Shown here: positions 36,468 to 43,795 of the stretch, piece after piece
Numbering within the stretch: the stretch's first letter is position 1
Layout of the letters: the number at the start of each line of letters is the position of its first letter
Origin: a virus
Length of the DNA: 52,114 bases
Reading direction: 5' to 3' (one strand)
IMG/VR virus record: IMGVR_UViG_3300002460_000033
Span: 1-52,114 of that record
The notes under the pieces: generated by a model
What the model was told of the DNA's origin: nothing
Seen by the model: only the letters and a program-made list of their open reading frames with translations
Database searches by the model: none
Position numbers and translations under genes: made by a program

Positions 36468-37087
36468 TTTTTTCCATATATAAAATCTAAAATAAAAAGA
36501 TAACAATTTTCATGTAATTCTAAACGTGAAATATGTTTTTTATTTCCTGGAGAATACAGCACCCATTTTATCACATCGCCCGTATTTTTCCCACAATGAT
36601 TACATTTTTTAAACGGGTCTCCTAATATTTCTTTTTGTTTCATTCTTTGAATTTGGTCTTGAAGTTCTCTGGTTGAAAGATTTTCATCTCCCGCCTTATG
36701 TATCCACCCAAATCTTCTATCTGTTAAAAAGGTTGCCGTTTTATTATCATATTCATCAGCAAATGAGGCTTGAAAATGGTGGGAAAAAGAAACCCCTACG
36801 TCTCTTTGATCTGTTGGGAAGGCTTTTGCTGTTCGAACATAATTAATTATGGTACTTCTCGGTTGACGAATATCTTTTGCTAGGGCTTGTATCCCTCCTA
36901 ATCCTAATTTATTAGTCATATGAAGCAAAAGGTCTGCTTTTACCCAAGATACAACGGTTGAAGCTTGATCTAATTGAATATAATAAGCAAGAAAATCTTC
37001 ATAAGTTTGGAGTCCATTTATAATTTCAGGAGTTAGCTGTAGAAGGATATTTTCCGTAGGGATTATGGCGTTTTTCTCCGTAACCAT
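36464..37087 (-). CDS. ParB/KorB-type helix-turn-helix protein with zinc finger
   Basis: 207 residues. Residues about 65-95 (GIQALAKDIRQPRSTIINYVRTAKAF) form an HTH of ParB/DUF type; C-terminal CNHCG and a later HENC may hold zinc. Likely a DNA-binding regulator; first gene of the leftward operon and behind its own promoter. Confidence 0.65.
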   Translation of the reverse strand: MVTEKNAIIPTENILLQLTPEIINGLQTYEDFLAYYIQLDQASTVVSWVKADLLLHMTNKLGLGGIQALAKDIRQPRSTIINYVRTAKAFPTDQRDVGVSFSHHFQASFADEYDNKTATFLTDRRFGWIHKAGDENLSTRELQDQIQRMKQKEILGDPFKKCNHCGKNTGDVIKWVLYSPGNKKHISRLELHENCYLFILDFIYGKK

Positions 37088-37096
37088 ATAGTCTAT

Positions 37097-37125
37097 ATTA
37101 TATTAAACTTAGTAGTCTTTTTCAA
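37097..37125 (-). promoter_or_regulatory. Promoter of the leftward regulatory operon
   Basis: Minus strand TTGAAA (37125-37120), 17 bases, TATAAT (37102-37097); the ATG at 37087 is close to the expected start. Confidence 0.75.
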
Positions 37126-37147
37126 TGACTCAAAACGTATCATTTTG

Positions 37148-37219
37148 TTGAGATGATAGGAATCGAACCTATGTTAACTTATTTATAAGATAAGCGCCTT
37201 ACCTCTTGGCGACATCTCA
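37148..37219 (-). tRNA. tRNA-Ile(TAT)
   Basis: Acceptor TGAGATG/CATCTCA, loop CTTATAA in CTTAT/ATAAG, T-loop TTCGATT. Reads the AUA codon, which AT-rich phages use heavily; bacteria usually read it with a modified CAT. Confidence 0.88.
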
Positions 37220-37345
37220 ATATTCCGCCAATTATTATTTCGTTTACCCGTTCTAATAGAATGATAATTGGCACAGACTACTTCACATTTTTCTATTTCT
37301 TTAAAAATTTTGTTCGTACTCCACGCTTGTCTTAACATTGCTCCT
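37220..37345 (-). pseudogene. HNH endonuclease remnant
   Basis: The minus strand encodes AWSTNKIFKEIEKCEVVCAN followed by YHSIRTGKR, the end of a common phage HNH family in which the second knuckle is normally CANCH; here a Tyr replaces one Cys. A TAA stands upstream and the N-terminal half is missing. Runs into tRNA-Ile(TAT). Confidence 0.65.
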
Positions 37346-37376
37346 ATAAAGTCAAGTGCTTTTTATAAATTATTTG

Positions 37377-37449
37377 TACTTCCTCTAGGAATCGAACCTA
37401 GTCATCTCCTACTTATCAGATAGGCGTTTTCCCACTAAACCAAGGAAGT
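37377..37449 (-). tRNA. tRNA-Ile(GAT)
   Basis: Acceptor ACTTCCT/AGGAAGT, loop CTGATAA in CCTAT/GTAGG, T-loop TTCGATT. Confidence 0.9.
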
Positions 37450-37450
37450 A

Positions 37451-37527
37451 TGGAGGCCAGTAGAGGATTTGCACCTCTGCATATCTACTTTGCAGGTAGA
37501 TGACTTAAACTACTTGTCTAACGGGCC
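37451..37527 (-). tRNA. tRNA-Cys(GCA) with altered elbow
   Basis: Acceptor GGCCCGT/ACTGGCC, loop CTGCAAA in TCTAC/GTAGA, U73 and CCA encoded. T-arm AGAGG/CCTCT has loop TGCAAAT (G55), and the D-loop AAGTAGTTTAA lacks GG: the same paired change as in Asp, Glu and Val. Confidence 0.85.
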
Positions 37528-37530
37528 ATT

Positions 37531-37622
37531 CAGACATTCCTAAATCTTCGAACGTCCTTTATTCTAGGTGTATACCCTACGCGAGACGGACTATCCATAG
37601 GAGCCTATCTCGTTCGGTTGTC
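37531..37622 (-). ncRNA. Structured RNA between tRNA-Cys and tRNA-Ser
   Basis: Ends GACA/TGTC and, inside, CGAACG/CGTTCG close a fold holding CGAGA/TCTCG with TAGG/CCTA and GGA/TCC stems. No anticodon arm or T-loop. Its 5' end is the base after tRNA-Ser's CCA. Confidence 0.5.
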
Positions 37623-37707
37623 TGGCGGAAGTTAGATGAATCGAACATCTCTAACCCGAAGGTTGAGCTTTTCAAGAGCCCTGGAACCCAGTATCCTTTA
37701 AACTTCC
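37623..37707 (-). tRNA. tRNA-Ser(TGA)
   Basis: Class II, acceptor GGAAGTT/AACTTCC, loop CTTGAAA, variable arm AACC-TTCG-GGTT, T-loop TTCGATT, G73, CCA encoded. Confidence 0.92.
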
Positions 37708-37948
37708 TGTTGGTGGTTTTCGTGACACCTCACGAGATTAAAATGATTGAGTTTTGTTATCGGAATCTGATAGTTAGCCTACTTCACACGCCATAAGAAC
37801 AAATTCTAAGCGTATACCTTGCGGAATTCTTCTCGAACTAGGGACGTCCCAGTTCGAAAAGTATTATCTCTCCCCTGACTAACAGGGTAGTGTAAGATGG
37901 TGTTCCCCATCTCCCCAACCTCACCGCATGTCCTTCTAATTTAATCTG
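37708..37948 (-). ncRNA. Structured RNA, about 240 bases
   Basis: No gene. Perfect hairpins in a row: GATGG/CCATC, CCCTG/CAGGG, TCGAACT/AGTTCGA enclosing GGGACGTCCC, TATC/GATA and CGTGA/TCACG. No RNase P, 6S or SRP hallmark recognised. Lies between tRNA-Gly and tRNA-Ser in one transcript. Confidence 0.5.
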
Positions 37949-38021
37949 AGCGAATGATGAGATTCGAACTCACGATAACTTGTTTGGAAAACAAGCATTC
38001 TAGCCGCTGAATTACATTCGC
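37949..38021 (-). tRNA. tRNA-Gly(TCC)
   Basis: Acceptor GCGAATG/CATTCGC, loop TTTCCAA in CTTGT/ACAAG, T-loop TTCGAAT, U73. Confidence 0.92.
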
Positions 38022-38297
38022 TTAACTAAACCAATCAAAACCTTTTGTTTCTATTTTCTTTTTACCACAAAGACAAGCATATTGTTTCCATTTCCCCTTC
38101 TTCCAATGTTTATGCCACCAATCAGAAGATTGAGGAATCTTTTCTATAAAAATATGCTCACCTTTTGTTTTAATACAATATCGTTTTCTTTTTGATGGTA
38201 AGCGGGTTGGTTCTTCAAATTGATGTTTACGCAACATCACTTCTTCTTGAATATATTTTGGCGTGCCCCACTCAATCATCTTTTTCATGTCTGTCAA
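38022..38297 (-). CDS. Unknown basic protein
   Basis: 91 residues, lysine and tryptophan rich (DWWHKHWKKGKWKQYACLCG) with a CxC near the end, possibly RNA binding. Abuts tRNA-Gly with no gap and lies inside a tRNA transcript. Confidence 0.55.
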   Translation of the reverse strand: MTDMKKMIEWGTPKYIQEEVMLRKHQFEEPTRLPSKRKRYCIKTKGEHIFIEKIPQSSDWWHKHWKKGKWKQYACLCGKKKIETKGFDWFS

Positions 38298-38570
38298 GGT
38301 TAATGGTACTGCCCCATTTGTCTCGAAGTCCCAAGCTTCGCGGGATACTTTTTCCCCAAACCCTGATTAAACGACCGAATTCCCTATGTCACGGTCTTAG
38401 TCCTTATCTTTGTGAATATTAGGACGAGCTCCCACAAAGCGCCCCGCAGGACGTTAGAATCAAAGCTCCAAGTCTGTTTTTGAAAAGCCCGTATAACTGC
38501 TTCTACCAATAAACCTTACGGAAATGTTACAAAGACTAACGTGAAACTAAACTCTTCATGGACTTGACTT
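38298..38570 (-). ncRNA. Structured RNA, about 270 bases
   Basis: No gene. Long-range pairs CAAGTC/GACTTG and ACGTTAG/CTAACGT interleave like a pseudoknot. Local hairpins: GTCCT/AGGAC, GACCG/CGGTC, CGAAG/CTTCG with a 7-base loop. Directly behind tRNA-Ser(GCT). Unidentified class. Confidence 0.5.
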
Positions 38571-38655
38571 TGGCGGAAGGAAAGCGATTCGAACGCTTGG
38601 TACCCAAAGGTACGCTGATTTAGCAAACCAGCTTGGATGGCCACTCCACCCTTCC
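38571..38655 (-). tRNA. tRNA-Ser(GCT)
   Basis: Class II, acceptor GGAAGGG/TCCTTCC, loop TTGCTAA in CTGGT/ATCAG, GTACC variable arm, T-loop TTCGAAT, G73, CCA encoded. Confidence 0.92.
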
Positions 38656-38668
38656 TATAATATGATAC

Positions 38669-38698
38669 ATTATAATATGATAGAAAGATTTTTGTCAA
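38669..38698 (-). promoter_or_regulatory. Promoter of the right tRNA cluster
   Basis: Minus strand TTGACA (38698-38693), 18 bases, TATAAT (38674-38669). The transcript would begin just before tRNA-Ser(GCT). Confidence 0.82.
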
Positions 38699-38704
38699 TA
38701 GTAT

Positions 38705-38887
38705 ATGAAAGAATCCACCCCCAAACCAGTAAACAACCAAAATCATCTTCACAATTTATCCCTTGCTGACGGGATATATTATCATGGAGTATATTGGAGA
38801 CGGGGAGAAGCACAACCTAATAAGAAAAAGAAAAAGTTACCAATTTTTCAAAATATCTTCAAATACAAACCTAAAAATGGTCGCTAA
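38705..38887 (+). CDS. Possible small basic protein
   Basis: 60 residues, Asn/His rich start and KKKKKLP centre. The only plus-strand frame here, facing the HNH gene, with its start over the opposite promoter; no ribosome binding site. Weak. Confidence 0.3.
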   Translation: MKESTPKPVNNQNHLHNLSLADGIYYHGVYWRRGEAQPNKKKKKLPIFQNIFKYKPKNGR

Positions 38888-39543
38888 GCGCTTATTTTGT
38901 GTGGACAACCACTAAAATGACCTTTTGCAAAATTGCAATTCATACACAACAATTGATAACCTTGTGGAAAATTATTTTTTTTTAACCAAGCATACATATA
39001 TGTTCCACCTTTAGTGTCTTTACCAAAAAGTTCTTTCCTGTGTTTGTTTCCTCCGCCATTAATATGGTCTATAGTTAAAAATTCTGTATGAGTTTCTCCA
39101 CAACAAACACATCTATTTCCGTAATGATTAAATACTTCTTTTTTTAACAAAAATCTATATCTTTTTCCCTGATTAGTCGTTAATATTTTATGATTTTTAC
39201 ATACTTGTCCGTGAGTGGCAATTTGAGGGCAATATAAACATTCTTTATTTAATATTTTCTTTTGACGAAGAGCTTTAGTATAAGACCATATCTTTTGGTT
39301 AATCTCTTTTTTATTCTTCTGATAATAATGACGTTTTCTAATCTGTTCAGATTCTTTATTTATCTCTCTCCAAATACGATTTTTAGAGTTAATTATATTT
39401 TTATTATGAATGTAGTAGAAGTGACTTTTAGTCGCTACACATTTTTTACAACAACTTACAGTACCACGTTTATTTGTTTTAGTTTTATGAAAGTTAATAG
39501 ATGGTTGTTCTCGTTGACATTTAGTACAAATTTGTGATTTCAT
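38884..39543 (-). CDS. HNH endonuclease, two zinc modules
   Basis: 219 residues. N-terminal CTKCQREQ...CCKKC zinc module, basic middle, then CVCCGETH, TIDHINGGG, LCMNCNFAKG: HNH core. Shares its C-terminal third with the HNH at 11618-11971, so two copies of one homing family flank the two tRNA clusters. Confidence 0.92.
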   Translation of the reverse strand: MKSQICTKCQREQPSINFHKTKTNKRGTVSCCKKCVATKSHFYYIHNKNIINSKNRIWREINKESEQIRKRHYYQKNKKEINQKIWSYTKALRQKKILNKECLYCPQIATHGQVCKNHKILTTNQGKRYRFLLKKEVFNHYGNRCVCCGETHTEFLTIDHINGGGNKHRKELFGKDTKGGTYMYAWLKKNNFPQGYQLLCMNCNFAKGHFSGCPHKISA

Positions 39544-39583
39544 ACTATAAGAGTATAGAACTAAATCTATAATGTCAAGTATA

Positions 39584-39931
39584 TTATTTTTTTTCCATCT
39601 CTTCTATTAAAATTATAGTAAGCAAACAATAAACTGACATATCGGAAAGTGTATCCACCATCTTTTCATCTTTAACTAAGGCTTTTTTCCCACTCGCTAA
39701 TTGAGTTATTCTTGCAAATTTATCTGTTATCCTAACTAACGCACCTTTCCATGCAGGTACACCGAATCTTTCACATTCTTTTAGATTAGATAAAGGGTCA
39801 GCATCTTTTGCGTAATCATGATTCTTATTAGCATGAAGTTCTGCAATTTGAAATAGAAGTTCGTAGAAGCGCGGGTGTCCGCCGAGGTTTTTCATACCCT
39901 CAATTTTTTTAATTAAATCTTGAGAGTCCAT
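39584..39931 (-). CDS. All-alpha NTP pyrophosphatase-like protein
   Basis: 115 residues. HANKNHDYAKDADPLSNLKE with later DKFARI and DTLSDMSVY is the pattern of phage DUF1599-like/MazG-related pyrophosphatases (acidic metal residues on two helices). Probably cleans or tunes the dNTP pool. Confidence 0.75.
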   Translation of the reverse strand: MDSQDLIKKIEGMKNLGGHPRFYELLFQIAELHANKNHDYAKDADPLSNLKECERFGVPAWKGALVRITDKFARITQLASGKKALVKDEKMVDTLSDMSVYCLLTIILIEEMEKK

Positions 39932-39960
39932 ACCTCATTATAGTTATTCCAAATATCTTG

Positions 39961-40434
39961 TCAAGAGGAATATTCATGATCTCCATAGCCATTTTTAGGA
40001 TATTTTTTCACCCATTCTTTCTTTGCTTGTTGTTGTGCCTCCATATGACTTAATCCACTCGCCCGAAGTTCTCTCATTCTGGTAAAGTTATATTTTTGAA
40101 AATTAATATTTATTTTTTCATTAAAAAGGTTCTGAGCATCAAATCCCAAAGAATCTAAAATTCCGAGCGCAATAATAATAGTATCAATAGTTTCACCAGC
40201 GACAGCCCTTGAAAACTTCCAGTCGGTCTCGCAAAAAGTATCAAATTCTTGCGGGGTTTTATCCTGAAGGAGTTCTCCTAATTCTTGCGCCTCCTCCATA
40301 AATCTAGATACCCGCCCAGCGGGAGTTCTATCTTCTGGGGCTGTAATTTCAGACTCAAAAAGTCTTTGAATTACTTGTGCTTCATTCAAATTTATTCTTC
40401 CCACGGGAGGAGGCTTTAAAATTAGTTTTTCCAT
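39961..40434 (-). CDS. MazG-like NTP pyrophosphohydrolase
   Basis: 157 residues from ATG 40434 (TAATATG). E-E-x-x-E (MEEAQELGEL) and E-x-x-D (AGETIDTIII) on two helices, then NINFQKY: MazG fold. In phages MazG proteins hydrolyse NTPs or lower ppGpp to keep the host active. Confidence 0.85.
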   Translation of the reverse strand: MEKLILKPPPVGRINLNEAQVIQRLFESEITAPEDRTPAGRVSRFMEEAQELGELLQDKTPQEFDTFCETDWKFSRAVAGETIDTIIIALGILDSLGFDAQNLFNEKININFQKYNFTRMRELRASGLSHMEAQQQAKKEWVKKYPKNGYGDHEYSS

Positions 40435-40435
40435 A

Positions 40436-40969
40436 TTATTTTCTATGGGTATGACTCGGAAACTCACTACCTCCCTGAGTTTTCCAACGAGTAATAGTAT
40501 TTTGAGCTAATCTTTCAAGGTTGCTTTGCCATCTGGTATTCCAATAAGGAACCCCCGAATAAGTCATCATTTGTCTTCTATCTTGTAATTGTCCAAAAGC
40601 AAATTCATTATGGTTGTAGATATAATCGGTTAAAGCATATACTTGATCGGGATGTAAACAATCTTCGGTTCCTCTTTTGCCAACATGGGCGTCGGCACAA
40701 AGAGGGATACCATTGGTTTCCGAATCAACTTCTTCCTCTGCCATTCCCTGAGAGTACGCCCACATTTGCGGGGTAATATGATGAATCTGTAGGTCACTAC
40801 CACACTTGTGCTTCATTCCAATATTTCTACCCTGACATTTACCTTTATAGACTTGTATAAACCAATCCCTTTGCCTTTGAGAAAAAGCCATTCCAAAGGC
40901 AATTGGAATAATCCAGGCAAAAGCTTCAACTCCTATTTTTATTTGTTCTGGTGTAATATCATATTCCAT
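40436..40969 (-). CDS. HNH endonuclease-like protein
   Basis: 177 residues. CQGRNIGMKHKCG, LQIHHITPQ and NGIPLCADAH give the HNH layout; the tail has RWQSNLERLAQNTITRWK. N-terminal 30 residues hold a hydrophobic segment (FAWIIPIAFGMAF), unusual for HNH. Coupled to MazG. Confidence 0.75.
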   Translation of the reverse strand: MEYDITPEQIKIGVEAFAWIIPIAFGMAFSQRQRDWFIQVYKGKCQGRNIGMKHKCGSDLQIHHITPQMWAYSQGMAEEEVDSETNGIPLCADAHVGKRGTEDCLHPDQVYALTDYIYNHNEFAFGQLQDRRQMMTYSGVPYWNTRWQSNLERLAQNTITRWKTQGGSEFPSHTHRK

Positions 40970-41262
40970 TATATGGATACTGTTTTTTTCTTTAGTTGAT
41001 AATTTTTAAATACTAAATTCCAAATATTAGAAAGCCTAATATCTTTTTTAACCTCTTTTTTCCTTTTAGGTTTTTGGATTATTTGATCTTTAAGAATTAG
41101 GCCGTGAGTTGAAGAAATTTGTTTACGATAAAGAAGTTTTAATTGTTGTTCCTCTTTTTCACGATATAAAGACGTACCATCAAAAATACGTCCCGAGGTC
41201 GGAAAAGAGGGGTTTTTTAACCACTCCCGTAGAGTTTCTAAGGTAGACCTTATTTCTATCAT
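40969..41262 (-). CDS. Unknown basic protein
   Basis: 97 residues, lysine rich (IIQKPKRKKEVKKDIR). Overlaps the next start by one base. No family recognised. Confidence 0.5.
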   Translation of the reverse strand: MIEIRSTLETLREWLKNPSFPTSGRIFDGTSLYREKEEQQLKLLYRKQISSTHGLILKDQIIQKPKRKKEVKKDIRLSNIWNLVFKNYQLKKKTVSI

Positions 41263-41289
41263 GTCTTAACCCCCGAGCAACTAATAATT

Positions 41290-41553
41290 TTATTTAATTC
41301 TTTTTAGAACGACCTCGCGAATACCCGATTTTGCCCAATAAGTGTAATAGGTTGTTTGAGCGGCGGCAAAAACTATAGCTGCATTACCTAAAAGTTCTTG
41401 CGGATTATTTAACTTACCGAAGTTTACTAAAATACCAATTGTAAATGAAATTGCCATTGCAACCCAATAACGTGCTTTTGCATTTTGTACTCGTGTATTA
41501 ACAAAATCAATAACTGGTGGTAAAATAAAACCGATTAAATTTTGATATGGCAT
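41290..41553 (-). CDS. Candidate holin
   Basis: 87 residues with two or three hydrophobic segments (LIGFILPPVIDFV, YWVAMAISFTIGILVNF, NAAIVFAAAQTTYYTYW) and a charged C-terminus, directly downstream of the endolysin gene: the size and place of a holin. No sequence family confirmed. Confidence 0.6.
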   Translation of the reverse strand: MPYQNLIGFILPPVIDFVNTRVQNAKARYWVAMAISFTIGILVNFGKLNNPQELLGNAAIVFAAAQTTYYTYWAKSGIREVVLKRIK

Positions 41554-41559
41554 AATTCG

Positions 41560-42552
41560 TCACCTCTTTCCTAAAATTTTGTCAAATTTTTCTAAAATAC
41601 TAATGAATAAAGCTTTTAATACGTTCTTTTTTAAATCCTCGTTTTCTTTTTTGAGTTGTCCGATTATTCTATTATAGGTTTTTTCCTGTTCTGTCCATCT
41701 TTCTTTTTGTTTTTCTAATTCCGCTAATAATTCTTTTAATTTAGGTACTTGTTTAGCTTGTTTTGATAAGCTATCTGTTTGAGTATTAAGATTTAGCACT
41801 TGATCCCTAAGAGTGCTAATTTGTCCGTTTAATTGAATTATATCGTTATTCCTATCATTTATTTGCTGATTCAAATTGTCTATAACATCCTGCTTACTTT
41901 TAATTTCTATTTCAGAAGTGGTTAAACGATTAGCAATAATCTCATCAATTCTTCTATATTCAGTAAACATCGAAGCGTTAATATCCAACCCTTTTTGTAT
42001 TGCCATTTCTTTCCAGTTTTCGGCATAATGTTCAAATCCCGCAGGCAACATTGAAGGAGGAATAGTTGGGTTAGGCATAAGACCACCAAGTTTCCATTCA
42101 ATTAAATTACTATCTAGAATATTCAAGAATCCCTGATAGCCATTATTAGTGTTAAGCCTATTTCCCCGAATATCTGTTTCAACAAAGTTGGCATGAAGGT
42201 GGGTGCCTGAAGTATTTCCCGTATTATCTGTTTCACCAAGAATGTCTCCCCTCTTACCTGTTTGATTTATAGAAACATTATTTTTTAAAAGATGGGCATA
42301 CCATACCGCACACTTTTGAACTGGGTCCCAACAAACAAGATGTGTCCCGTAAGCACCACTCTTTGGGTCGTCTGTATCTCTTACAATTTTATAGTCAAAA
42401 GGAGCTAGAACTTTAGTTCCAGTTGGGGTAGCCCAATCCACTCCCTCATGACCTGCAAAACCAAACTGTTTGTAATAGTTAGGGTTATTTCCATATCTTT
42501 GTGAAATTGGATAATTACCCTCAAATATGTCCGATAGTATATATTTTGCCAT
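41560..42552 (-). CDS. M23 metallopeptidase endolysin
   Basis: 330 residues. Residues 30-150 are an M23 domain: GHEGVDWA (zinc His and Asp), YAHL and GTHLHANF (H-x-H). Residues about 200-310 are a coiled coil (KQDVIDNLNQQINDRNNDII). Would cut peptidoglycan cross-bridges; paired with the holin candidate. No signal peptide, so release needs the holin. Confidence 0.9.
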   Translation of the reverse strand: MAKYILSDIFEGNYPISQRYGNNPNYYKQFGFAGHEGVDWATPTGTKVLAPFDYKIVRDTDDPKSGAYGTHLVCWDPVQKCAVWYAHLLKNNVSINQTGKRGDILGETDNTGNTSGTHLHANFVETDIRGNRLNTNNGYQGFLNILDSNLIEWKLGGLMPNPTIPPSMLPAGFEHYAENWKEMAIQKGLDINASMFTEYRRIDEIIANRLTTSEIEIKSKQDVIDNLNQQINDRNNDIIQLNGQISTLRDQVLNLNTQTDSLSKQAKQVPKLKELLAELEKQKERWTEQEKTYNRIIGQLKKENEDLKKNVLKALFISILEKFDKILGKR

Positions 42553-42555
42553 AGT

Positions 42556-42888
42556 TTATTGAGTTAACTCCTGTCTAAGTTGTATGTGTTGTTCTATAAT
42601 AGTGTCGACTTTTCCCTCAATTCTTTTTACACTTGCTTCTGTTCCAGCCACCTTTTCCTCAATTTTAAAAAATCTCTCAACTAATGGGTCAGTTTTAGTA
42701 TTTCTTATTTCAATAGCCTCAACCCTACTCGTAAGAGAAGTTATATTTTGGACAAGAGGAGAAAGTTTAATAGTAATGAAAAGATTAAATATAGTAATAA
42801 GTAGACCAACACCCGACAATATAAGTTGCAACGCATGGCGTTCAATAAGTCTTTCCAAAAATTCTTTAGATGTTTCATTTTTTTTCAT
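42556..42888 (-). CDS. Membrane protein with coiled coil, lysis accessory
   Basis: 110 residues from ATG 42888; earlier in-frame codons overlap a terminator stem. Membrane helix LILSGVGLLITIFNLFITI, then coiled coil ending RIEGKVDTIIEQHI. Shape fits a holin or a small-tail scaffold; first gene of the lysis operon. Confidence 0.6.
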   Translation of the reverse strand: MKKNETSKEFLERLIERHALQLILSGVGLLITIFNLFITIKLSPLVQNITSLTSRVEAIEIRNTKTDPLVERFFKIEEKVAGTEASVKRIEGKVDTIIEQHIQLRQELTQ

Positions 42889-42902
42889 ATTTTTGACACA
42901 AT

Positions 42903-42936
42903 AAAAAAAGGCCATTTTTTAATAAAACGGCCTTTA
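42903..42936 (-). terminator. Terminator between virion and lysis operons
   Basis: AAAGGCC/GGCCTTT hairpin with an AT-rich loop and following T-run on the minus strand. Lies just downstream of the lysis promoter, so it may also attenuate that promoter's transcript. Confidence 0.75.
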
Positions 42937-42982
42937 TAACGGCGGTGCGCACCTGAGAAAAAGCTTCTCTGAACTTAATTTA

Positions 42983-43012
42983 ATAATATCCGACTACAAA
43001 TCACGATGTCAA
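42983..43012 (-). promoter_or_regulatory. Promoter of the lysis genes
   Basis: Minus strand TTGACA (43012-43007), 18 bases, TATTAT (42988-42983). Confidence 0.7.
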
Positions 43013-43018
43013 GACTAA

Positions 43019-43795
43019 TTATTTTTTCTTCTTTTGTTTTTTGAGTTTATTAATCATTTCTTGTAAATTAATTTCTTTTCCTAATGGCGGCGGTTGCCAG
43101 CCGTACCACCATCCCCACGGTATTCCACCTCCCATAATTTCTCTTTGATGTGCCAGTAATGCCACTTGCGCATTTATATTGGGGTCAAGTAAAACCGTAT
43201 ATGGAGTATTTTCATTTATTCCCAACGTTGCCATTCTGTCTTTCCAATAAGGAGCGGTTCTTAATCCGTCAAAAGTCCCAGAATTTACTTGCCAAATTCC
43301 GTAATCTTTAGTTGTTGGCTTACCCTGTTTATTGTAATTTTGTCCTATAGCCGTAGGATTATATTTAGCATTTTCAGCCCAAGCAACGGCTGCCGCTGGA
43401 GTAGCTTCATTTGTCGGACCAAAAATTTTCCATATTACGTTGGCTATGTTTTTTGGAGGTTGAGGAATAGTTTTACCTTCAAAACCTGGTGCTTTTATTT
43501 TATATTCAGAAAAATCCAATATATTAGAATTGTTTGTAGTTATTGGAGTAGGAGAAGTTTTCATGGTCGCGGTGGAAGTTGGCGTTAAAGTGGGAGAAAC
43601 GGAGGGAATGGCTGTAGGAGTACGAGTTATAAATGGGTTTTTCTCTGGCTTGCCCCAATAAACTTCTGTTCCTGTGGTGGTTTGTCTTCTCCATGGAGAC
43701 GGGGTGGGGGTAATTGGAATAGGAGATTTAAGTTTTTCTACTCCTACTATTTTTTGTACCCATTCCCACGCCTGTTCCAATGCACTTTTTTTCAT
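43019..43795 (-). CDS. Lytic transglycosylase-like virion protein
   Basis: 258 residues. Pro/Thr-rich linker (residues 25-90), then AAAVAWAENAKYNPTAIGQN with catalytic Glu in WAEN and DYGIWQVNSGTFD, the SLT/lysozyme-like core. Basic C-terminal KKQKKKK. Likely opens the wall during DNA entry; its stop adjoins the lysis promoter and its start is coupled to the zincin. Confidence 0.82.
   Translation of the reverse strand: MKKSALEQAWEWVQKIVGVEKLKSPIPITPTPSPWRRQTTTGTEVYWGKPEKNPFITRTPTAIPSVSPTLTPTSTATMKTSPTPITTNNSNILDFSEYKIKAPGFEGKTIPQPPKNIANVIWKIFGPTNEATPAAAVAWAENAKYNPTAIGQNYNKQGKPTTKDYGIWQVNSGTFDGLRTAPYWKDRMATLGINENTPYTVLLDPNINAQVALLAHQREIMGGGIPWGWWYGWQPPPLGKEINLQEMINKLKKQKKKK

Noticed and set aside
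37708-38570. RNase P RNA, 6S RNA or SRP RNA
   Set aside because: The conserved RNase P P4 segments, the 6S central bubble and the SRP tetraloop hallmarks are not visible in either RNA.
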